DNA of 47,619 nucleotides from positions 1-47,619 of the forward strand of contig CAIXGR010000033.1 of assembly GCA_903919075.1 (NCBI GenBank). Reading direction: 5' to 3'. The notes beneath the pieces were generated by a model, which was not told where the DNA came from, ran no database searches, and was given only the letters and a program-made list of their open reading frames with translations. This document shows, piece by piece, positions 25,414-33,012 of this stretch. The stretch comes from an uncultured Bacteroidota bacterium. GTDB taxonomy: Bacteria; Bacteroidota; Bacteroidia; Chitinophagales; LD1. The position numbers were made by a program, and so were the translations under genes. Numbering within the stretch: position 1 is the stretch's first letter; each line of letters opens with the position of its first letter.

Positions 25414-25845
25414 ATGAGAACAGCCATTGTTATCATTTTCATTTTTTTAATTAGACAAACGTCATTTTCCAAAGAATTGGCCAATAAAAAGGAAGCCATT
25501 GTTTTGCTTGGCATCAATTGCCAAACGAATGAAAAGCAAGAAATCGCTAATTATATTTCCGGAAAGGTAAAAGATAGTACAACTAACCAAAGCCTTTTGG
25601 GTGCAGAAGTATATATTAAGAATACACATATTGGTGCGATAACAAAAAAGGATGGTTCTTTTAAATTTTATATTCCGAATACTTTACTTAATACTGAAAT
25701 TGTTTTGGTTGTAAGGTATCCCGGGTGTGATATAAAAGAAATAAAAATTTCACCTGATAAGCTTCCTGTTAAACTGGAAATTAAGCTTACGGAAAGGATG
25801 ATATTTCTGAAAGTAAATACAATAACAGATCACGAAGAAAAGTGA
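25414..25845 (+). CDS. Small secreted protein with a single CarboxypepD-regulatory-like domain
   Basis: A 143-residue protein with an N-terminal hydrophobic export signal (residues 1-19). From about residue 49 it carries one carboxypeptidase regulatory-like beta-sandwich (ISGKVKDSTTNQSLLGAEVYI, then TKKDGSFKFYIP), the module that usually begins SusC/TonB receptors. Here it stands alone, without plug or barrel, and ends soon after the domain. It begins 27 bp after gldD on the same strand and is convergent with the PorP/SprF gene. The function is unknown; a cell-surface or periplasmic binding role is a guess. Confidence 0.72.
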   Translation: MRTAIVIIFIFLIRQTSFSKELANKKEAIVLLGINCQTNEKQEIANYISGKVKDSTTNQSLLGAEVYIKNTHIGAITKKDGSFKFYIPNTLLNTEIVLVVRYPGCDIKEIKISPDKLPVKLEIKLTERMIFLKVNTITDHEEK

Positions 25846-25867
25846 TATAATTTTTGCACTCAATTTC

Positions 25868-26947
25868 TTAGAACTTAGGGCAGTAAATAGTAGTTGGGCC
25901 ATGTTTCTTCCAGCGGCCTACATAGTTGGCGGCAATTTCAAAACCACCACGCGAGTTAGAACCACTGATAAGTTGAGACACGTTAATATCGTAAGCAATG
26001 CCTAGATTAATATGGTTCCATTCAACACCGGCTGTAAGTGCCGCAGCTTCAGGATTTAATCTTTTTCCTTTCCAAGGTGCCGAAGGGTCTCCTCCAACCA
26101 TACGGAACATAGCCCCGAAACGGAAGTTGTCGCCGCCTGGATCTTTTTCCTCAAACAAAACTCTTACATCTGCCGATAAAATAGTTTCAATAGACTGGCC
26201 TTGCATCATAAATATAAACTTAGGCTGAAGGTCGAACCGGCCAATTAAAGGAAAACGCATGCCACCGGTGGCAATATATTTCATATTCAGCTTTACACTG
26301 TTATCGCTTAGCATTGAAATAACCGGTGTATTAATATGATAAGCTGATACGCCAAGAAATACGTCACTCCTATGGCGTCTGCCAATCTGCATATACCAAA
26401 GCAATCCGGCGTTTATATCCCAGTAAAGTTTGTTGTTATCAATAAACTCGTGCGACGGTAATAAAGCATTATAGCCACCAATGGTAGGGTCCCACTGCGA
26501 ACCCCATTGAAGGTTTGCAAAGTTTAATGACTGCTGTATAATTTGCGATGAAAAACCAAGCGCCAAATAATTAGTATGGCGTCCGTTTAACGATTTATGG
26601 TATGCAATGGCAAGCTGACCCATGTTGTAACCAAACTGCGACTCACCCGCTTGGTCGGCGAAAAATGAACCGCCAAAACCAAATGCATCGCCTTTTCCAA
26701 AACCTCTGTCGGTTCTAAAATCAGCTGAAAACGTATATGTTCTGTATAAAGGTGTAGCCTCGTTTTGTAAAACCGATGCCCACTGTCCACGGTATAAACC
26801 CGACACACGGTAATTACCATCAAATGCCCCTGTAAGCGCAGGGTTCAAATACATGGGAGCCATATAATATTGCGACAAATGCGGATCTTGCGCAGTGGCG
26901 CCAAAAACTACAAACGCATAAAGGAGGGTTTGTAAAAATTTCTTCAT
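25868..26947 (-). CDS. PorP/SprF-family type IX secretion membrane protein, unlinked copy
   Basis: A 359-residue outer-membrane beta-barrel of the PorP/SprF family. The start is placed at the ATG at 26947, which gives a clean signal peptide (MKKFLQTLLYAFVVFGATAQ); an upstream in-frame start at 27004 would add 19 unneeded residues. The family opening DPHLSQYYMAPMYLNPALTG is clear, followed by many alternating strands. PorP/SprF proteins help export or attach particular type IX substrates, often encoded next to them. No candidate substrate with a C-terminal sorting domain is adjacent here, so its client is unknown. Confidence 0.9.
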   Translation of the reverse strand: MKKFLQTLLYAFVVFGATAQDPHLSQYYMAPMYLNPALTGAFDGNYRVSGLYRGQWASVLQNEATPLYRTYTFSADFRTDRGFGKGDAFGFGGSFFADQAGESQFGYNMGQLAIAYHKSLNGRHTNYLALGFSSQIIQQSLNFANLQWGSQWDPTIGGYNALLPSHEFIDNNKLYWDINAGLLWYMQIGRRHRSDVFLGVSAYHINTPVISMLSDNSVKLNMKYIATGGMRFPLIGRFDLQPKFIFMMQGQSIETILSADVRVLFEEKDPGGDNFRFGAMFRMVGGDPSAPWKGKRLNPEAAALTAGVEWNHINLGIAYDINVSQLISGSNSRGGFEIAANYVGRWKKHGPTTIYCPKF

Positions 26948-27375
26948 TATCTCGGGTTTAACTGTCAACTGGAAATCTAAAATAGAAAAAATTTGTTTCC
27001 GCAAGCCTCTGCGGCTAAATTTTTCCTTCCTTCTTCATCTTATTTTTTACTCAAAAACTGAGTAAATGTTTCATATTTCAGAGTATTCTACAAATATTAA
27101 TGTACTATTTTTAGTCTGTAAAATACTTCTTTTGGTACTTTAAAAATACAATCTTAATAAACAAGACGCGTACTTTCAAGTTTTAGTTGGATTTGAATAT
27201 TAACGTTATAATAAGATTGTGGATTAAATTGACTAAAAGCTTCAAATAGCCATATACGTTTCGCTTTTCGCATAAAAAACTTTACAAATTGCCCAAAAAG
27301 GCCTCGAAACCTTAACTCCTTTTATCTTTCCCCTTTCCGCGTTATATTTGCACCTCTTAAAAAATAAACCACAAT
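26948..27375. other. Divergent intergenic region between PorP/SprF and efp
   Basis: A 428-bp AT-rich region that must contain the promoters of both divergent genes. The efp promoter element at 27343-27350 is clear. An 8-bp inverted repeat, CAATCTTA (27149-27156) and TAAGATTG (27212-27219), is present but widely spaced and weak. I see no coding frame with convincing composition and no RNA gene. Confidence 0.6.
27343..27350 (+). promoter_or_regulatory. Bacteroidota-type -7 promoter element (TATATTTG) of efp
   Basis: An exact TAnnTTTG match that ends 25 bp before the efp start, giving a leader of roughly 18 bases. The -33 element is not distinct. Confidence 0.65.
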
Positions 27376-27948
27376 ATGGCTACTACCGCAGAAATCAGGA
27401 ACGGACTTTGTATAGAGTTCAATCATGATATTTATCAATTTGTTGATTTTCAGCATGTTAAGCCCGGAAAAGGCAATGCTTTTGTACGTTGCCGTATGAA
27501 AAGTTTACGCACGGGCAGGGTATTAGAACATACTTTCCCTGCGGGGCATGATATAACTACAGCCCGTGTTATACGCAAACCGCATCAGTTTTTGTATGCC
27601 GATGATAACGGTTTCAACTTTATGGACCAGGAAACATTTGACCAGATAGTAATAGAAGGTAAAATGATTGAAAATAACGACCTGTTAAAAGAAGGTGATG
27701 TTTGTGAGGTTATCATACATGAAGAAACCAACCAAATATTAGGCTGCGATTTACCGCCACATGTTGTGCTTGAAATTACTTACAGCGAGCCGGGTGTTCG
27801 TGGCGATACTGCTACCAACGTATCAAAACCAGCAACTCTTGAAACAGGAGCAGTGGTAAACGTTCCGTTATTTGTTGACCAAGGCGAAAAAATAAAAGTT
27901 GATACCCGCACACGTCAATATGTAGAACGAGTTAAAGGGGGGAAATAG
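27376..27948 (+). CDS. efp: Elongation factor P
   Basis: A 190-residue translation factor that relieves ribosome stalling at proline runs. It has the three-domain EF-P fold; the tip of domain I is KPGKGNAFV with the position usually modified in other bacteria at K32. The C-terminal domain has the signature residues around EITYSEPGVRGDT. The pair accB-accC follows downstream, the usual order in the phylum, but a hairpin between efp and accB suggests separate transcription. No modification enzyme is in the window. Confidence 0.97.
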   Translation: MATTAEIRNGLCIEFNHDIYQFVDFQHVKPGKGNAFVRCRMKSLRTGRVLEHTFPAGHDITTARVIRKPHQFLYADDNGFNFMDQETFDQIVIEGKMIENNDLLKEGDVCEVIIHEETNQILGCDLPPHVVLEITYSEPGVRGDTATNVSKPATLETGAVVNVPLFVDQGEKIKVDTRTRQYVERVKGGK

Positions 27949-27953
27949 TTTAG

Positions 27954-28018
27954 TGGATAAAGGCGAAAGGTCAAAAGTGAAAAAATCTTTCTCATTCACC
28001 TTCTACTTTTATCCATTT
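27954..28018 (+). terminator. Long imperfect hairpin after efp, probable terminator
   Basis: TGGATAAAGGCGAAAGGT at the left pairs with ACCTTCTACTTTTATCCA at the right (14 of 18 positions), enclosing a smaller GAAA/TTTC pairing. A short TTTTC run follows. It starts six bases after the efp stop. The stem is A/T-rich, so terminator strength is uncertain. Confidence 0.55.
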
Positions 28019-28100
28019 TCACATTCGTGAAAAAAAATTACCTTCGACGTTTAGGATTAAGTATTCAGATCGGATTTTTTTATAGCACTAAAACAAAACT

Positions 28101-28589
28101 ATGGAGTTAAAAAATATTCAGGAACTGATTAAGATGGTTAAAAAAGCAGATATCTGCGAATTGCGTATTAAGGAAGGAGATTTCGCAATTACCATTAAAA
28201 ACAAAGGGGTTGAAGGCCAAACCATTATTACCAACCCGGTTTCAATGGCCCAGCCAACTGCCATAAGGCAAGAAGAATATTCACAGGAAACCCAACAAGA
28301 AACAGCACCTGCACAAAAACCTGCTGTTGCAGCAAATAACGAAAACTTAATCACCTTCCGTTCACCAATGGTAGGCACTTTTTATCGCAAACCATCGGCC
28401 GATAAAGATGTTTTTGTAAAAGTAGGCGACAGCATAAAAAGCGGCGATGTATTATGCATTATCGAAGCTATGAAGTTGTTTAATGAAATTGAATTTGATG
28501 GTGCCGGTGGCAAAATAGTAAAAGTACTTGCTGAAGATGCATCACCGGTAGAATACGACCAGCCTTTATTTTTGATTGAAAAACCTTAA
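28101..28589 (+). CDS. accB: Acetyl-CoA carboxylase biotin carboxyl carrier protein
   Basis: A 162-residue biotin carrier. The N-terminal 30 residues are helical, a Gln/Thr/Pro-rich linker spans about 45-75, and the biotinyl domain occupies residues 80-160. The biotinylated lysine is K125 in EAMKLFNEIE, within the standard beta-hairpin. A TACCTTCG sequence near 28041 may be its promoter. It is followed by accC after an 86-bp AT-rich spacer with inverted-repeat structure. It carries CO2 from AccC to the carboxyltransferase in fatty-acid synthesis. Confidence 0.97.
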   Translation: MELKNIQELIKMVKKADICELRIKEGDFAITIKNKGVEGQTIITNPVSMAQPTAIRQEEYSQETQQETAPAQKPAVAANNENLITFRSPMVGTFYRKPSADKDVFVKVGDSIKSGDVLCIIEAMKLFNEIEFDGAGGKIVKVLAEDASPVEYDQPLFLIEKP

Positions 28590-28666
28590 TTTGATATGAT
28601 AAGTATATGAAAATTTGATAGCGTATAAAGCATTCTCAAATCATCATATTATCATATCCTCAAATT
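28588..28666. repeat. AT-rich imperfect palindrome between accB and accC
   Basis: The left arm begins AATTTGATATGATAAG at 28588; the right arm ends TATCATATCCTCAAATT at 28666. Their sequences are largely reverse-complementary, with small gaps, across a roughly 80-bp element. Words like TTTGAT/ATGATAT recur at about 4816-4840. It lies inside a likely operon, so it may modulate expression of the two genes or be a dispersed intergenic repeat. Confidence 0.55.
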
Positions 28667-28675
28667 AAAAAATCC

Positions 28676-30046
28676 ATGTTCAAAAAAATACTTATAGCTA
28701 ATCGTGGCGAAATTGCCCTGCGTATTATAAGAACCTGCAAAGAAATGGGCATTAAAACTGTAGCTGTATATTCAACAGCCGACAGAGATAGCCTGCACGT
28801 TCGCTTTGCCGATGAAGCAATATGCATTGGCGGCCCAAAAGGAAAAGACTCATATTTAAATATGCCGGCTATTATGGCTGCAGCTGAATTAACCAATGCC
28901 GATGGCATACATCCGGGATACGGTTTTTTAGCTGAGAATGCTGAGTTTGCGGATTTGTGTGGCAAATACAAAATAAAATTTATTGGACCCCTGCCCTATC
29001 AAATGCGGGCTATGGGCGATAAAATAACTGCCAAAGACACTATGATTAAAGCCGGTGTGCCATGCATACCCGGTAGCGATGGATTGATTGATACTGTTGA
29101 CGACGCAAAAAAAACAGCTAAAAAAATAGGCTACCCTGTTATTATAAAAGCTACAGCGGGTGGTGGCGGAAAAGGAATGCGTATAGTATGGGAAGAAAGC
29201 GCTTTCGAAAAAGCATACAGCATGGCACGCGCCGAAGCCGGTGCCTCATTTACTAACGATGCCGTTTACCTTGAAAAATTTATTGAAGAACCTCACCACA
29301 TTGAAATACAAGTAGCCGGTGACCAGTATGGAGAAGCATGCCACTTAAGCGAGCGCGATTGTTCAGTACAACGCCGTCACCAGAAATTGGTGGAAGAAGC
29401 GCCATCGCCTTTTGTTGATGAAGCATTGCGTAAAAAAATGGGTGCAGCTGCGGTTAAAGCAGTTAAAGCTATTAACTACGAAAGTGTGGGCACAATAGAA
29501 TTTCTTGTAGATAAGCACAAGAATTTCTACTTCATGGAAATGAATACCCGTATACAGGTTGAACACCCGGTAACGGAAGAAGTGATGGATTTTGATTTAG
29601 TTAAAGAGCAAATATTAATCGCCGCCGGTACTCCTATATCCGGTGTTGTTTATTTTCCCGAAAAAATGCACGCTATCGAGTGTCGCGTTAATGCCGAAGA
29701 CCCATTGCATAATTTTGCACCAAGCCCCGGTAAAATAACTGCCCTGCATACACCAAAAGGGTATGGTGTTCGTGTCGATACACACGTTTATGCCGGTTAC
29801 ACCGTTCCACCTTATTATGATTCGCTACTTGCTAAAGTTATTTGCCGAGCCAAATCACGTGAGGAGTGCATTGTAAAAATGAAACGTGCATTGCACGAAT
29901 TTATCATTGAAGGTGTAAAAACTACTATTCCTTTCCACATAGCATTAATGGATAACGAAGCTTTCCGCTCCGGTAAGTACGATACTAGTCTGCTGGAAAA
30001 GTTTGACTACGTAAAAGCAATTACCGAACAGGCCGTTGAAATTTAA
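28676..30046 (+). CDS. accC: Acetyl-CoA carboxylase biotin carboxylase subunit
   Basis: A 456-residue ATP-grasp enzyme that carboxylates the biotin of AccB using bicarbonate and ATP. The biotin carboxylase N-terminal domain ([19 protein letters not shown]), the glycine-rich ATP loop [12 protein letters not shown], the [12 protein letters not shown] segment, the metal-binding [15 protein letters not shown] and the C-terminal domain with the [11 protein letters not shown] segment are all intact. Length is standard. It follows accB on the same strand; accA and accD are not in the window. Confidence 0.97.
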   Translation: MFKKILIANRGEIALRIIRTCKEMGIKTVAVYSTADRDSLHVRFADEAICIGGPKGKDSYLNMPAIMAAAELTNADGIHPGYGFLAENAEFADLCGKYKIKFIGPLPYQMRAMGDKITAKDTMIKAGVPCIPGSDGLIDTVDDAKKTAKKIGYPVIIKATAGGGGKGMRIVWEESAFEKAYSMARAEAGASFTNDAVYLEKFIEEPHHIEIQVAGDQYGEACHLSERDCSVQRRHQKLVEEAPSPFVDEALRKKMGAAAVKAVKAINYESVGTIEFLVDKHKNFYFMEMNTRIQVEHPVTEEVMDFDLVKEQILIAAGTPISGVVYFPEKMHAIECRVNAEDPLHNFAPSPGKITALHTPKGYGVRVDTHVYAGYTVPPYYDSLLAKVICRAKSREECIVKMKRALHEFIIEGVKTTIPFHIALMDNEAFRSGKYDTSLLEKFDYVKAITEQAVEI

Positions 30047-30207
30047 TTATTCCGGTTTTTAATAATCATTTTCCGTTTCAGTATTTCTTAGCTTAACCGA
30101 GTCTATAATTTTTGAGAAAAAAAATTCTTTTTTTCAAAAACCAAATTGTATTTTACAATCAGGGAACGCGATTCTATAATTTTTTACATTACTAAATCTA
30201 CTATAAT

Positions 30208-31173
30208 ATGAAAAGTGTTTTACGCTTACTTGTTTATTTAATACTACTGTTAATTATATTGGCAGGTGGCTTCGCTCTATTTATTGAAATACGCGGGATA
30301 CCAAAATACACAGTAGAAAAAATTGATTTTCCCGATGTTCAAGTTACTCCTGAACGTGTATTACAAGGCGAAAAAATAGCTTCTGTTCAGTGTATAGTTT
30401 GCCATAGAGGCAGCGATGGGAAACTTTCAGGTAGATTGTTGCATGAACTTCCATCAGATTTTGGTGAAATACATTCGGCTAATATTACGCAAAGCAAAGA
30501 GCACGGCATAGGCAAATGGAAAGACGCAGATATTGCATACCTGCTTCGCACCGGCTGCAAGCCCGATGGCCAATATCTGCCAGCTTATATGCCTAAGTTT
30601 CCGCATTTAAGCGATGAAGACTTACGCAGTGTAATTGCTTTTTTGCATTCCGATAGGCCTTATGTACAAGCATCAGAGATTGCGAAAGTGCCAAGCCAGC
30701 CCTCATTCATTACCAAATTTTTATGCTTAGTAGCTTTCAAAAAAATTCCTTACCCGGCGGCCCAAATTGTTGAGCCTGACAGCAATAATTTGGTACAGTT
30801 AGGCAAATACTTAGTAACCGGTCGCTATGATTGCTACCCTTGCCACTCAAAAGACTTCAAAACTATGAATATGGAGTTTCCTGAAAAAAGTGAAGGTTAC
30901 TTAGGCGGTGGTAATAAAATGATAACATTAGAAAAAAAAGAAAGATTTACCGCTAATATTACTCCTGATGAAAAAACAGGTATTGGACGTTGGACTGAAG
31001 AAGACTTAGCTACTGCACTCCGAAAATCAAAAAATAAAGATGGTAAAACATTAAGAGAACCTATGTTGCCATATACCGGACTTACGGACTTAGAGGTAAA
31101 AGCAATATGGAAATATTTGCAAACCGTGCCTGCCATCTGCAATCAAGTTGACCGTAAATGGGACCAGGATTGA
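30208..31173 (+). CDS. Membrane-anchored diheme cytochrome c
   Basis: A 321-residue protein with an N-terminal membrane anchor (about residues 4-26, no lipobox) and two cytochrome c domains. Heme sites are CIVCH (C62, C65, H66) and CYPCH (C209, C212, H213). Each is followed by a family-like helical region: NITQSKEHGIGKWKDADIAY and NITPDEKTGIGRWTEEDLAT, which are clear internal duplicates. The architecture resembles small diheme cytochromes that accompany alcohol/aldehyde dehydrogenases. No dehydrogenase lies nearby; it could feed the Act/Cox chain, but its partner is unknown. A strong terminator follows. Confidence 0.9.
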   Translation: MKSVLRLLVYLILLLIILAGGFALFIEIRGIPKYTVEKIDFPDVQVTPERVLQGEKIASVQCIVCHRGSDGKLSGRLLHELPSDFGEIHSANITQSKEHGIGKWKDADIAYLLRTGCKPDGQYLPAYMPKFPHLSDEDLRSVIAFLHSDRPYVQASEIAKVPSQPSFITKFLCLVAFKKIPYPAAQIVEPDSNNLVQLGKYLVTGRYDCYPCHSKDFKTMNMEFPEKSEGYLGGGNKMITLEKKERFTANITPDEKTGIGRWTEEDLATALRKSKNKDGKTLREPMLPYTGLTDLEVKAIWKYLQTVPAICNQVDRKWDQD

Positions 31174-31203
31174 AAAGTAAACTGAAGATTATTTAAAAAA
31201 CAG

Positions 31204-31235
31204 AAAACCCGTTCAGCTAAATTGAACGGGTTTTT
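31204..31235 (+). terminator. Rho-independent terminator after the diheme cytochrome gene
   Basis: AAAACCCGTTCA (31204-31215) pairs exactly with TGAACGGGTTTT (31223-31234) across a seven-base loop, then TTTCATTTTTTT. It starts 31 bp after the stop codon. Confidence 0.92.
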
Positions 31236-31293
31236 CATTTTTTTGGGAATATAGTTTGCAATATTTGTTCCATTTTTGATAGAAGGTAGGCCT

Positions 31294-31764
31294 ATGTATA
31301 AACTGCTTTCAATATTATTTTTACTTTCCATGTACAGCGGCGTTAAGGTAAAACCCGTTAACTTGGAACAGCTTGAAAGCGCAACATTAAAATGCGATAA
31401 CGATACGCTTTATGTGGTTAATTTTTGGGCCACATGGTGCCAACCCTGCGTTCATGAAATGCCTTATTTTGAAAAGGCCAATGCAGCATTTGCAGAGCAA
31501 AAAGTGAAAGTTGTTTTTGTAAGCCTTAACTCAATTAAAGAATTGCCACAAGTGGAACAGTTTGTAAATAATAAGCAGCTGAAGGAAAATGTATTTTTAT
31601 TAAATGCCGGTAACCCCAATAATTGGATTGACAAGATAAATAGTTCATGGTCAGGGGCTATTCCCGCAACAGGAATGTACCGTAAGGGTAAAAAAGTTTT
31701 TTTCCGCGAAGGAGAATTCACACAAAATCAACTTGATTCCATCATAAAAACAAAAATTCAATAA
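31294..31764 (+). CDS. Thioredoxin-like (TlpA/ResA-type) secreted protein
   Basis: A 156-residue exported thioredoxin-fold protein. A short signal (MYKLLSILFLLSM) is followed by the active site WATWCQPC (C49, C52) and the cis-proline loop AIPATGMY. The WCxPC pattern is typical of TlpA/ResA proteins that reduce periplasmic disulfides, for instance in cytochrome c maturation. The frame could open at a TTG at 31276, but the ATG at 31294 starts the signal peptide directly. It begins 120 bp after the diheme cytochrome gene and only 2 bp separate its stop from the next gene. Confidence 0.9.
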   Translation: MYKLLSILFLLSMYSGVKVKPVNLEQLESATLKCDNDTLYVVNFWATWCQPCVHEMPYFEKANAAFAEQKVKVVFVSLNSIKELPQVEQFVNNKQLKENVFLLNAGNPNNWIDKINSSWSGAIPATGMYRKGKKVFFREGEFTQNQLDSIIKTKIQ

Positions 31765-31766
31765 GT

Positions 31767-32372
31767 ATGAAAAGATTATCATTAATGCTTGCAGCTATTC
31801 TATTGCTTGCATCGTTTAAACCCGAAGAAGGATACAAAACCGGTAGCAAAGCCGCCGATTTTAAATTGAAAAACATTAACGGAAAAATGGTTTCGTTATC
31901 CGACTACAAAGATGCTAAAGGATTTATTGTAGTTTTTACCTGCAACCATTGCCCCTTTGCAAAAAAATACGAGAACCGTATTATGGCACTTGATAAAAAA
32001 TATAGTGTAAAAGGCTACCCGGTAATAGCAATTAACCCGAACGATGCTAATGAAGTACCGGAAGACAGCTACCAAAACATGCAGGCCCGCGCCAAAGAAA
32101 AAGGCTACAGCTTTCCGTATCTATTAGACGAAACACAAGCTACTGCAAAAGCTTTTGGCGCTACAAGAACACCACATGTATATATATTGCAAAAATCGAA
32201 TACCGATTTTGTAGTTAAATATATTGGAGCTATTGATGATAATAGCGATGATGAAATCGCGGTTAAAGAAAAATATGTTGAAGATGCAATTAATGCACTT
32301 TTAGTTGGTAAAGAAGTACCAGTAACCTCAACCAAAGCAATAGGCTGCACAATTAAGTGGAAGAAAGCCTAA
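31767..32372 (+). CDS. Thioredoxin-fold (AhpC/TSA-like) secreted protein
   Basis: A 201-residue exported protein of the redoxin group. A signal peptide (cleavage near LLASFKPE) precedes the fold: GSKAADFKLKNINGKMVSLS, the redox pair C59 and C62 in TCNHCPFAKKYE, and the cis-proline loop ATRTPHVYIL. The CNHC active site is characteristic of a Bacteroidota subgroup. It follows the TlpA-like gene by 2 bp, so both are cotranscribed and may act as a relay. A third cysteine (IGCTIKW) lies near the C terminus. Confidence 0.9.
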   Translation: MKRLSLMLAAILLLASFKPEEGYKTGSKAADFKLKNINGKMVSLSDYKDAKGFIVVFTCNHCPFAKKYENRIMALDKKYSVKGYPVIAINPNDANEVPEDSYQNMQARAKEKGYSFPYLLDETQATAKAFGATRTPHVYILQKSNTDFVVKYIGAIDDNSDDEIAVKEKYVEDAINALLVGKEVPVTSTKAIGCTIKWKKA

Positions 32373-32393
32373 CGGTCAATTAAATATTTTTAT

Positions 32394-32433
32394 CCCGATA
32401 ACTAATATGGATTATTAGTTATCGGGGTTTTTA
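32394..32433 (+). terminator. Rho-independent terminator of the thioredoxin pair
   Basis: CCCGATAACTAAT (32394-32406) pairs perfectly with ATTAGTTATCGGG (32414-32426) across a seven-base loop, then GTTTTTATTTT. It starts 21 bp after the stop codon. Confidence 0.93.
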
Positions 32434-32511
32434 TTTTCCACCTCCCAAAGAATTTTTTGATCTGTCTTTAGATTAAATTATAACTTTAACTTAGCGTATA
32501 AATTAAAAGTT

Positions 32512-32973
32512 ATGAAAAAATTCCTTCTCACTTTGGCAACTGCATTGGTTTTTTATACAACCGGTATGGCGCAGGAAACACTTAAATTCAGCCAGATTAT
32601 ACTTGTAACAAATAACCAGCAAACAGTGCCTGACGGTAAAGTTTGGAAGATTACGGCCCTGTCTGGTGCCTCATACAACATTTGTGTTCCCGATCCTGCT
32701 CAAATATCTAACACATGGAGACTAGCTACAGTTGGCAGCGGCTTTGTTGTAAACGGAACAAATATTTATGGCGACCTTCAATATTCATCAAACAGTACTC
32801 GTTACAGCAATAACGTTTGTTCTTCGGCAAGTTATTGCTGCGATAACATTGCAACGTATAGTATTAACACCAATCCCTATATAGTGCCCATGTGGCTACC
32901 GGCAGGCACTACGGTATCGACCCTATCTGCCAACGTATTTCTTTCAGTAATTGAATTTGCTGTAACACCGTAG
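32512..32973 (+). CDS. Secreted cysteine-containing hypothetical protein
   Basis: A 153-residue protein of no recognised family. A clear signal peptide (cleavage after TTGMAQ, residue 20) is followed by a mature domain of about 130 residues that looks all-beta, with many Ser/Asn/Thr residues. Five cysteines cluster: one in NICVPD and four within NNVCSSASYCCDN. There is no C-terminal sorting domain. It stands alone between a terminator and a convergent TonB-receptor gene, with a TAACTTTA sequence upstream as a possible promoter. Confidence 0.72.
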   Translation: MKKFLLTLATALVFYTTGMAQETLKFSQIILVTNNQQTVPDGKVWKITALSGASYNICVPDPAQISNTWRLATVGSGFVVNGTNIYGDLQYSSNSTRYSNNVCSSASYCCDNIATYSINTNPYIVPMWLPAGTTVSTLSANVFLSVIEFAVTP

Positions 32974-33012
32974 CGGCTTAATGAACTACTATTGTCCACT
33001 AAGCCCTTTATC

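Noticed and set aside
32974-33012. GGCTTA/TAAGCC inverted repeat between convergent genes considered as a bidirectional terminator.
   Set aside because: Only six base pairs with an about 18-base loop and no T-run on either side; too weak to report as a feature.
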